Assembly (NCBI GenBank): GCA_009379955.1
Contig: WHST01000029.1
Location: 1 to 58,342 of the forward strand
Reading direction: 5' to 3'
Length of the DNA stretch: 58,342 nt
DNA from: Streptosporangiales bacterium
GTDB taxonomy: Bacteria > Actinomycetota > Actinomycetes > Streptosporangiales > WHST01
The translations under genes and the position numbers were made by a program. The notes under the pieces were generated by a model. The model was not told the DNA's origin. It ran no database searches and saw only the letters and a program-made list of their open reading frames with translations. Positions 1 to 6,876 of the stretch are shown here, one piece after another. The first letter of the stretch is position 1. Every line of letters starts with the position of its first letter.

Positions 1-90
1 CGCCGCCCACGCCGAGGAGTACTCACCCAGACGCTCCAACGCCATCCTGGTCACACGCTCACGCTGATCCTTCGGATACTTCCGGGGCAT
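1..90 (-). CDS. IS3-family transposase OrfA, N-terminal fragment
   Basis: Thirty codons are visible, from an ATG at 88-90 to the window edge, beginning MPRKYPKDQRERVTRMALER. This is the typical start of the small helix-turn-helix OrfA protein of IS3 elements, which binds the terminal repeats and is usually joined to the OrfB integrase by a -1 frameshift. An AAGGA ribosome-binding site sits about 9 nt before the ATG. The rest of orfA and all of orfB lie outside the window, so activity cannot be judged. Confidence 0.8.
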   Translation of the reverse strand, partial: MPRKYPKDQRERVTRMALERLGEYSSAWAA

Positions 91-141
91 GATCCACATC
101 CTTCTCAAGAAAGGAAGCGGCATCAAACCCGGGACGCTTCA
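1..141 (-). mobile_element. Left part of an IS3-family-like insertion sequence, cut by the window edge
   Basis: The minus strand carries the start of an IS3-type orfA (stop not in the window). Upstream of it lies a probable terminal inverted repeat that begins at 141 and reads TGAAGCGTCCCGGGTTT leftwards. IS3-group ends of actinomycetes commonly start with TGA and carry a CCCGGGTTT-like core, so the element end is placed at about 141. Only one end is present, so the target duplication cannot be checked. The element end lies about 48 bp past the stop codon of the FHA gene, which is intact. Confidence 0.7.
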
Positions 142-189
142 GCGGTCAACGTGAGGCAGCGGCCCACAGAAAGCCACCCAGGAAAGGCC

Positions 190-1032
190 TCAGTCCCCCA
201 ACAGCCCCACATCCGAAGCCCCCAGCGTGGTCGACAGCAGGAGCTCCTTGATGAGGTTGTCGTTGAGCGCGTTGCCCACCGGCTGGCCGACCTCGTCCTC
301 GGTCAGGCCGGGGACGCCGGCGCGCGACAGCCGGGTGCGGATGTCGGAGACCTTGTGCTCCACCTTCTTCGTCGTCCAGCCGGCGTCGGGTCGCAGCTCG
401 GCGAGCCGGGCGGCGGTGGCGCGCCAGGTGAGGGGTTGGGGGTACCTGTCGCCGAGCAGGTAGCGCTGGCCGAGCACCGCGACGGCGAGGCGTTCGTCGT
501 CGTCGAGCTGCCACCGTCGCGGGGGTTGGGTGACGTCGCGGTGGCGGGGGGACGGGCGTTCGCCGGCCACGCCGGTGACGTACAGCTCGAGCAGGTGCTC
601 GCGGGCGCCGGTGCCGCGGATGACGACGGGCGTGTAGCCCTCACCGAGGGGCATCTCCTCGTCGCCACTGGACAGCCGGCGCGGGCCGGGCAGGTGGAGG
701 AGCAGGTGGCCGGTGTTGCGCAGCCACCAGGTGCCGGCACGGTAGGTCAGGGCGCCGTGCTGGCGGCTCACCTTCCGGTCGTCCTCGCCGATGCAGACGT
801 GGACGTCCGGCAGGTTGCGGCCGAACAGGATGGCGCGGCCCTCGCGCGGCCCGATGGCGATGCCGCCGGTGAGCGACAGCGCGAAGAGGGTGCCCGGTTG
901 GGAGGACGGCACGCCGAGCTCGAGGCTGCCGTGTCCCTTCGGCAACCGGTGCGCGTCCATCGGCATCGCGGCGTCGTCCACGTCCCCCTCGGTCCCGGTC
1001 TCCGTGTCTGTTGCCGCTCGATTCTTCCGCAT
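190..1032 (-). CDS. FHA-domain protein with C-terminal winged-helix-like domain
   Basis: A 280-residue cytoplasmic protein from the ATG at 1030-1032. Residues about 60-155 form a forkhead-associated domain, a phosphothreonine-binding module: GR at about 71-72, then RKVSRQHG with the conserved S-R-x-H around 89-92, then the RNTG turn. Residues about 175-245 resemble the HTH tail found after FHA domains in actinobacterial proteins (lysines and arginines in a KKVEHKVSDIRTRL helix). FHA proteins read Ser/Thr kinase output, and a receptor kinase gene lies 4 kb away at 5037-6869. The gene is divergent from the prsW operon over a 97-bp gap. No strong Shine-Dalgarno is seen. An ATG at 967-969 is an alternative start that would shorten the low-complexity N-terminus but keep the FHA domain. 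Confidence 0.8.
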   Translation of the reverse strand: MRKNRAATDTETGTEGDVDDAAMPMDAHRLPKGHGSLELGVPSSQPGTLFALSLTGGIAIGPREGRAILFGRNLPDVHVCIGEDDRKVSRQHGALTYRAGTWWLRNTGHLLLHLPGPRRLSSGDEEMPLGEGYTPVVIRGTGAREHLLELYVTGVAGERPSPRHRDVTQPPRRWQLDDDERLAVAVLGQRYLLGDRYPQPLTWRATAARLAELRPDAGWTTKKVEHKVSDIRTRLSRAGVPGLTEDEVGQPVGNALNDNLIKELLLSTTLGASDVGLLGD

Positions 1033-1093
1033 GCGCCGATTGTGTTCGCACTCTCGGGGACCCCTCCCCGATACTCGCGCTAGGAAGTCCCCA

Positions 1094-1111
1094 CCGGACC
1101 GTCCGGTCCGG
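1094..1111. promoter_or_regulatory. Inverted repeat in the FHA/prsW-operon divergent region
   Basis: CCGGACCG and CGGTCCGG are perfect 8-bp arms separated by TC. The repeat ends 18 bp before the GTG at 1130, just before the GGGAGGA ribosome-binding site. It could be a repressor operator or a 5'-leader hairpin. No regulator can be assigned. Confidence 0.4.
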
Positions 1112-1129
1112 AGACTCCGGGAGGAACGC

Positions 1130-1621
1130 GTGCAGCAGGTATCGACCCGAAGTCGGCGGTATCCGTTGCGGCCGCTCGTCGCCGCCGTCGGCGTCGTCGC
1201 CGTGCTCACCTCGGTCCTGCTCGGGGTCGGGTTCGTCAGGTCCGGTCCGTTCGTCCCCACGGCCGACCGTGAGGTGAGCGTCGTCGTCCGGGACTACGTG
1301 CGGACGCAGAGCGAGGTGAGAGGCCCGCCGAGGACGCGGTACGAGTACCGGGGGTCGCTGCCCGCTGCGGTGCTCGACCTCGACGGCGTCACTCTCGACC
1401 GCCGGACGTACCGCGCGATCTGGTACGACACGTCCGGCGACGGCCACGCGTACGTCGAGAGCAGGCGCAAGAAGTACCTCGCGCAACCGATCCCCGTCAC
1501 GACCGGTGGGATCGCGCCGCAGGGCACGCTGACGTTCGTGTTCGGGCCGTGGGACACCAGACGCGATCGCTTCGTACGCATCGACGCGCGCACCCAGGTC
1601 ACGGTGGTGGACGTCCGGTGA
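1130..1621 (+). CDS. Small N-terminally anchored extracytoplasmic protein, function unknown
   Basis: A 163-residue protein starting at the GTG at 1130 behind a clear GGGAGGA site. A basic N-terminus is followed by one hydrophobic segment (about residues 13-35) and an extracytoplasmic domain of about 125 residues rich in beta-prone stretches, with no cysteine. I do not recognise the family. It is the first gene of a run of four whose stop and start codons overlap: the GTG of the next gene overlaps its TGA. Its product is therefore probably made together with the PrsW-like protease, as partner, substrate or sensor; this is inference from coupling only. Confidence 0.7.
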   Translation: MQQVSTRSRRYPLRPLVAAVGVVAVLTSVLLGVGFVRSGPFVPTADREVSVVVRDYVRTQSEVRGPPRTRYEYRGSLPAAVLDLDGVTLDRRTYRAIWYDTSGDGHAYVESRRKKYLAQPIPVTTGGIAPQGTLTFVFGPWDTRRDRFVRIDARTQVTVVDVR

Positions 1622-3048
1622 CGCCTGCACCCACTCACGACCGCCCGGCGTGGGCGGAGGCGTTCTCGGCCGGGCCCCGACGCCTGGCCGCCGGGCTCGC
1701 CCTCATCGCCGTGGCGCCGGTCGTCGTCCTGGTCTGCGCCGGTTACCAGCTCGCGGCGTTCGACGACGAGACGGCCTACCACGAGCTGCTCTGGGCGATC
1801 CCGCTGCTCACCGTCGCCGCGGTCGCCGGCATCGTGGCCGTCCGCCTGTGGTCCCATCCCGACGAGTGGCTGCGCCGCCGCGCCATGGTGGCGGTCGGCG
1901 TCCTCGCCGCCGTCGTGGTCGTGTGGTTCGTGCTGCTGACGACGGCACGTCTCGCGCCGTACTGGACGACGACACTGCTCTGCGTCCCGTCCACGCTGTT
2001 CGGCCTCGTCCTGATGCGGCGGGCGGAGCGCAACCGCCGCGTGTCCTGGCTCCTCCTCGCCGCGCCGTTCCTGTGGGGCGCGTGCGTCGCGACGCAGTCC
2101 GCGCTGGCGACGGCCGACCTGCGCAACCTCGTGGTCACGCGCCTGGTCACGCCCGGCACGGCGTTCATGTACGTCGACAACGTCGTGACCGCGGTGAACG
2201 AGGAGGGACTGAAGGCCCTCGGCGTGCTCGCCGTCCTGGTCGTGTTCGGCAGCAGGATCAACGGCGTCCTCGGCGGGCTCGTCACCGGTGCCGTGGTGGG
2301 GATCGGCTTCCAGTTCACCGAGTCCGTCCTCTACATGGCGGGAGGAGACTCCGAGGAGATGCTCTACCAGTTCTGGACCCGGCAGTACGCGGGCCTGTTC
2401 GCGTCACACCTGGTCTACACCGGCATCGCCGGCGCCTGTCTCGGCCTCGCCTTCCACTATCGCGGCGCGCTGGCGCGGGTGCTGTGCGCGGGCGCCGGCT
2501 TCCTCGCCGCGGTCACGGCCCATGCGGCGTGGAACGTCGCCGTGTCGGTCGGGCTGACGTGGCGTCCCGACAGCTCGGCGCTGCTGATCTTCGTCGCGCA
2601 GCCGGTGAACGCGTTCGTCTTCCACAGCCCGTCGATCGTCCTGTTCTGCGCACTCGTCATCGGGGCGCAGCGGTACGAGCTGCGCGGTCTCCGACGTGGG
2701 CTGCACACCGAGGCGTCGGTCGGTCTCGGGGCGATCCGGCCGGGTGAGGTGCCGGTGCTGAGCAGTGCCAGCGCACGGTTCCGGCTGCGCCTGCGGCTGC
2801 TCGCCCGGCGTGACCTCCGCCGGTACCGACACGTCAGGGCACTGCACGAGGCGCAGCTCGAGCTGGCCTACGTGCACTGGCACCGGGCGCATACGGGCGG
2901 CGGTGACGGCGCCGAGAGTCGCCTGCGGAGGCGCATCCTGCGACTCCGCCTGCTCGGCCTCGTCGCGACGCCGGCGCCCGCGGGCACCACGGTCTCGCGA
3001 CAGGCCCCGCTGCCTCCGGCGGTCTCGCGACAGGAGAGCCCCGCATGA
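1618..3048 (+). CDS. PrsW-family intramembrane metalloprotease
   Basis: A 476-residue polytopic membrane protein with about eight or more hydrophobic segments up to residue 340, then a basic soluble tail of about 130 residues. The PrsW (peptidase M82) signatures are present: the EExxK motif as NEEGLKAL (about 195-199), the FTE motif around 233-235, His at about 264 in SHLVYTG and the HAAWN motif near 302-306. PrsW of Bacillus performs site-1 cleavage of the anti-sigma factor RsiW; related proteins are widespread in Actinobacteria with mostly unknown substrates. The GTG start overlaps the preceding stop and the stop overlaps the next ATG. The arginine-rich tail is long for the family and may be a lineage-specific regulatory region. 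Confidence 0.88.
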   Translation: MTPAPTHDRPAWAEAFSAGPRRLAAGLALIAVAPVVVLVCAGYQLAAFDDETAYHELLWAIPLLTVAAVAGIVAVRLWSHPDEWLRRRAMVAVGVLAAVVVVWFVLLTTARLAPYWTTTLLCVPSTLFGLVLMRRAERNRRVSWLLLAAPFLWGACVATQSALATADLRNLVVTRLVTPGTAFMYVDNVVTAVNEEGLKALGVLAVLVVFGSRINGVLGGLVTGAVVGIGFQFTESVLYMAGGDSEEMLYQFWTRQYAGLFASHLVYTGIAGACLGLAFHYRGALARVLCAGAGFLAAVTAHAAWNVAVSVGLTWRPDSSALLIFVAQPVNAFVFHSPSIVLFCALVIGAQRYELRGLRRGLHTEASVGLGAIRPGEVPVLSSASARFRLRLRLLARRDLRRYRHVRALHEAQLELAYVHWHRAHTGGGDGAESRLRRRILRLRLLGLVATPAPAGTTVSRQAPLPPAVSRQESPA

Positions 3049-4439
3049 CCGCACTCCTGACGCTCGCCGCGTACGCCCCGCCGGACCGCGACTGCGGCGG
3101 TGACGTCAACGACGTCGCCGGCTGCGCCGGCATGCTGCCCTGGGTGGGGGTCGGCGTGTCCTGGGGCATCGTCGCCGTGACGCTCGGTGGGCTGCTCGTG
3201 ATCGCGCTGGTATCGACGTCGGTCGTCACGGTCGGCGGCTCGTGGTTCGAACGCGTCGTGCTCGGGCTCACCCCGGAGCCGCAGACCGAGGTTCCGTTCC
3301 CACAGACCGCGCCGGACGACGTGCCACTGCCCGGCACGGTCCCGGAGGAGGCGCCGGGCACGGCTCCGCCGCAGGTCGCCCCCGACGGCGTGCCCCCGCC
3401 AGGGGTTCCGGAGACGCCGGGCTCCGAACCCGGTGTCGAAGGGCCGGAGGCGCCCGACGCACCCGACCCAGAGGCCCCGGTGGACCCGGATCCGCTGCCG
3501 ATGCCCGTAGCCGAACCGCTGCACGCGGAGGACCAGGGCCACGGCACCGACGGCGAGGACGCCGAGGGAGGTGACGAAGGAGACAGCGAGGGCCAGGGCG
3601 AGGGCGACAGCGGGAGCGACGACGGCGACAGTCCCGGCCCAGACTCCGACGCCGCCGGCGACGCCCTGCCGGCGGAGGTCACGGCGCTCCTGGACCTGGT
3701 CCACTCCCTCTACACGATCCGCATGCGAGCGGTCGAGAAGGCCGACGCGTTCGAGGGTGCCGCCGCGCAGAACGCGGGCGACGCGTCCGGCCGGGCGGAG
3801 CTGGCCGAGGCCGCAGCGGCAGCCGCGCGCGACGCGGAGGCCACGGCGGCCGCGGACCTGCCCGCGGTCCCCGGAGTCCTGCGGGACCTCCTGGACAGTC
3901 CCGCTCTCGTCCAGGACGACGTCGACGTGGTCGGCTCCGCCGACGCGCTGGCCTTCCTGGCCGTCGCGGTCCACGACGGTCTCGACGGTCTGCGCCGGCT
4001 GTACGAGCCCGCGCGGGAGCTGGCCGAGGCGGCGGAGGCGGCGTGGCGTGGACTCCGGGACGCCGGCACCGACGAGGCACGGGATGCGGCGGCACGCGCG
4101 GCGGAGATCGCCGACGCTCTGAAGCGGGCCGCCGAGGAGTGGGGCAAGGCCGTCGACGACCTCATCGCCACGCTGGCGAACCGGCTCTACCGGGGGACGT
4201 ACTCGGCGGCGACGATCGAACGGATCCGCAAGGGCTTCACCAACGCCGCGCCGGGCATCAAGAAGGTCGAGCAGATCCTCACCCCCAAGACCCAGACACC
4301 GGTGCCGCCCGCGCCCGGTACCCCGCAGCCGCCGGTGGGCGGGTCGAGCCTCGCGACCGCGGCGATGGTCGTGTACGCGGTCGTCCGGTTCGGGTACGAG
4401 CGGTGGCGGACGTGGTGGAACAGGCGGAGGAACCAGTGA
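3045..4439 (+). CDS. Acidic, proline-rich, coiled-coil protein with a membrane segment near each end
   Basis: A 464-residue protein that I do not recognise. After a short Cys-containing N-terminal part comes a hydrophobic segment (about 31-56). Residues about 70-205 are low-complexity, first Pro/Glu-rich, then a highly acidic Gly/Asp/Ser stretch. Residues about 208-350 are Ala/Glu/Arg-rich with heptad-like spacing, probably coiled coil. A second hydrophobic segment near 435-450 is followed by a very basic tail rich in W and R. It is coupled to prsW (ATGA overlap) and to the next gene (GTGA overlap). The layout suggests a long flexible spacer or scaffold tethered at both ends; topology is uncertain. 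Confidence 0.7.
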   Translation: MTALLTLAAYAPPDRDCGGDVNDVAGCAGMLPWVGVGVSWGIVAVTLGGLLVIALVSTSVVTVGGSWFERVVLGLTPEPQTEVPFPQTAPDDVPLPGTVPEEAPGTAPPQVAPDGVPPPGVPETPGSEPGVEGPEAPDAPDPEAPVDPDPLPMPVAEPLHAEDQGHGTDGEDAEGGDEGDSEGQGEGDSGSDDGDSPGPDSDAAGDALPAEVTALLDLVHSLYTIRMRAVEKADAFEGAAAQNAGDASGRAELAEAAAAAARDAEATAAADLPAVPGVLRDLLDSPALVQDDVDVVGSADALAFLAVAVHDGLDGLRRLYEPARELAEAAEAAWRGLRDAGTDEARDAAARAAEIADALKRAAEEWGKAVDDLIATLANRLYRGTYSAATIERIRKGFTNAAPGIKKVEQILTPKTQTPVPPAPGTPQPPVGGSSLATAAMVVYAVVRFGYERWRTWWNRRRNQ

Positions 4440-5026
4440 ACGCAGACGAGCCTGCGGTCGAACCGGACGAGCCCAGGGCGGAGATCACCGGTCGCATCGC
4501 ACCCGGCGGCGCGTGGTCGTGGCCGCGGCCGGCGGTGTTCGTGCTGGCGGGCGTCCTCGCGATGGCCGTGCTTGTCGGCACGACGGCGGTGGTCCTCGCG
4601 GTCACGACCAACGGTGCGTCGCGTGACCCCGCGACGAGCCTCGAGCACTTCCTGCACCACATCGGTCACCGCGACTACGACAAGGCGTGCGCGATGGCCG
4701 TCTCCCTCACGGACGAGACGGAACGCCCGTTGCGGGAGGGCAGCCGCAGGTACCGCGAGTGCTTCAGCTCGATGCTCTGGCTCGGCAGCGACCACTGGCG
4801 GCGCGTCCACCTGGCGAACGCGCGGGACGCCCGGGTCACCAAGGTCGACCGGGACGAGGTCGCCACGGTGAGCTCGGCGGACATCGTCCCCCGGCTGCCG
4901 TCGGTGCGCACGACGGGTCTCGGCGACCCACCGGACCTGGAGGCCGAGGACGCCTACATGCTCAGCGAGGTCGACGGGAAGTGGTACCCCCTCTGGCCGC
5001 CGCTGCCGGGGAACTACCTGCCCTGA
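4436..5026 (+). CDS. Membrane-anchored protein with a DUF4878/NTF2-like extracytoplasmic domain (tentative)
   Basis: A 196-residue protein starting at the GTG at 4436, preceded by GGCGGAGGAA. An acidic N-terminus precedes one strong transmembrane segment (about 31-55). The outside part starts with an ATSLEHFLHHIGHRDYDKACAM-like pattern typical of the first helices of DUF4878/NTF2-like lipoproteins, with two cysteines (about 81 and 107) that could pair. It is the last gene of the prsW operon and converges on the kinase gene with a 10-bp gap. Function is unknown; family placement rests on pattern only. Confidence 0.65.
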   Translation: MNADEPAVEPDEPRAEITGRIAPGGAWSWPRPAVFVLAGVLAMAVLVGTTAVVLAVTTNGASRDPATSLEHFLHHIGHRDYDKACAMAVSLTDETERPLREGSRRYRECFSSMLWLGSDHWRRVHLANARDARVTKVDRDEVATVSSADIVPRLPSVRTTGLGDPPDLEAEDAYMLSEVDGKWYPLWPPLPGNYLP

Positions 5027-5036
5027 CGTCGCGGCC

Positions 5037-6869
5037 TCAGCGCGGTGGTGGCAGCTCCGCGGCCGCGTCCTTGGTGAGGTCGGAGGCGATGTCGCAGAGC
5101 CTGCTGGTCGGTCCGTCGCCGCGGACGACGAGGTACAGCAGCTCCGCCTTCCGCCAGTCGTGCTCGGAGAAGGTGCGGTACTCCGTCTGCGCCAGGCACG
5201 TCTCGTCGCCGTCGCCCTTCGGCTCGACGTACGCCTTGCGCCCGCTGACCCGCATCGGGTGGCCGTCGTCCGCGGCGGACAGCGGCATGTCCCTGTCGAA
5301 GAGCAGGTCGACCGTCAGGTCGTTGGTGGTGCTCTCCCAGGAGCATCCCCAGTTGCCGAACCCGACCCGCGGGTCGTTCGCGTCGACGCCGGGGATGCGG
5401 GCGAGCGCCTCGTCGTCGAGGAGCCGGCACGCGTCGAGGCCGGCGAGCGACTCGGGCGGGGGTGCGGGGCGCTGCGGGAAGGTGCCCCGGGAGAGCACGT
5501 CGACGGCGTGCTCGGTGGCGATGTCGGCCATCGTGCAGAGCTTGGTCGAGCGTCCGTCGTACTGCTTGGCGGTGAGGTCGACTCGATGGTCGTCGGCGAG
5601 GAGCACCGTACGGTCACAGGTGCCCTCGCCCTCCGGCTCCCGCACGACGCGCAGGGCACCGACCTTCTCCGTCGTGCCCGCCGGGATGTCCGCGGGGTCG
5701 GGAGGCGCGAGCTCCACCGCGACGTCGATCTCCTGGTCGCCCGATGGTTCCACGACGACGTCGCACCGGTCGAAGTTGCCGTACGTGCGGTTGAGCTCCG
5801 CGTCGCCGAACCGCTCGTACGTCTCGGCCTGGATGAGTCCGCACGGGTCCGCCGTGTGGGGGTCGTCGATCACCGCACCGGTCGACGCCGCCGGGGTGCC
5901 GGCCCCCGCGGCGGTACGTCCCGGCCTGCGGTCGCCGGCAAGCAGGGCGACGGCGGAGACGGTCACCGCGAGCGCGACCGCCGCGGCGGCAACGGTCGTG
6001 ACCGCGCGCCTGCGCGACCGCCGCCGCAGGGGGACGACGGGGATGTCCCACGTGTCGTCGCCCGTGCCGACGAGCTCGCGGAGCAGGCTCCGGGCGGCGG
6101 CCGCCGTGGGCCGTCGCGCCGGGTCGGTGGCGAGCAGGGCGGTGAGCACGGGCACGAGACCGTGCGAGCGGCGCGTGGGCGTCACCTCGCCGGCCGCGGC
6201 ACGTCCGAGCATGGCCGCCGGGTTGTCCGGCTCGCCGAACGGCGGGGCACCCTCGACGGCGGTGAACAGCGTGGCCCCGAGGGAGAACACGTCGGACGCC
6301 TCGGTCGGCTCCGCTCCCCTGGCCACCTCGGGCGCGAAGTAGGCGGGGGTGCCGCCGAAGCCGCCGCTGCTCGTCAGCGTCACGTCACCCCAGGCGGGGC
6401 GGGCGATGCCGAAGTCGGTCAGCTTGGCGACACCGTCGTCGCCCACGAGGACGTTGCCCGGCTTGACGTCGCGGTGGACGACGCCCTGGGCGTGCACCGC
6501 CTCGAGGGCGCCGGCGATCTGCGCGCCGAGGCGCGCGACGTCGCGCTCGGGCAGCGTGCCGCGGTGCCCCAGGATGTCGGCCAGACTGCGGGACGGGAAG
6601 TACTCCATCACCAGCCAGCGCGTGTCGTCGTCGTCGCTCTCGACGTCGTGCAGCGTGATGACGTGCGGGTGGTGCAGGCGGGCCGCGATCCGCGCCTCGC
6701 GCTCGGCGCGCCGGGTCGACCCCTCGTCGCCGCCGGCGACCCAGCCCCGTTTGATCGCGACGACCCGTCCCAGCTTCTGGTCGGTGGCGCTCCAGACGAC
6801 GCCCATGCCACCCGACCCGACCCGCTCGTCCAGGCGGTACCGCCCGGCGATCAGTTGACCGGCGCGCAC
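5037..6869 (-). CDS. Receptor-type Ser/Thr protein kinase with duplicated cysteine-rich ectodomain
   Basis: A 610-residue PknB-type kinase from a GTG start at 6869. The kinase domain spans residues about 10-268, with glycine loop GSGGMG (18-23), Lys40, HRDVKPGN (132-139), DFG (152-154) and APE (179-181). A basic juxtamembrane stretch precedes one transmembrane helix (about 289-311). The outside part, about 300 residues, holds two related units of about 130 residues, each with four cysteines in the order DPC/DAC, DRC/WGC, TC and LC(T/D)(M/I)A. No PASTA repeats are present. The gene lies 7 bp downstream of the VanW gene on the same strand, so it may share its transcript and sense an envelope cue. 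The FHA protein at 190-1032 is a plausible reader of its phosphorylation. Confidence 0.92.
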   Translation of the reverse strand: MRAGQLIAGRYRLDERVGSGGMGVVWSATDQKLGRVVAIKRGWVAGGDEGSTRRAEREARIAARLHHPHVITLHDVESDDDDTRWLVMEYFPSRSLADILGHRGTLPERDVARLGAQIAGALEAVHAQGVVHRDVKPGNVLVGDDGVAKLTDFGIARPAWGDVTLTSSGGFGGTPAYFAPEVARGAEPTEASDVFSLGATLFTAVEGAPPFGEPDNPAAMLGRAAAGEVTPTRRSHGLVPVLTALLATDPARRPTAAAARSLLRELVGTGDDTWDIPVVPLRRRSRRRAVTTVAAAAVALAVTVSAVALLAGDRRPGRTAAGAGTPAASTGAVIDDPHTADPCGLIQAETYERFGDAELNRTYGNFDRCDVVVEPSGDQEIDVAVELAPPDPADIPAGTTEKVGALRVVREPEGEGTCDRTVLLADDHRVDLTAKQYDGRSTKLCTMADIATEHAVDVLSRGTFPQRPAPPPESLAGLDACRLLDDEALARIPGVDANDPRVGFGNWGCSWESTTNDLTVDLLFDRDMPLSAADDGHPMRVSGRKAYVEPKGDGDETCLAQTEYRTFSEHDWRKAELLYLVVRGDGPTSRLCDIASDLTKDAAAELPPPR

Positions 6870-6876
6870 GGGTCGG

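Noticed and set aside
3245-3260. TTCGAA-containing stretches as possible tRNA T-arms (also near 41807 and 49884)
   Set aside because: No cloverleaf or acceptor stem can be formed around any of them; the first lies inside a coding gene.
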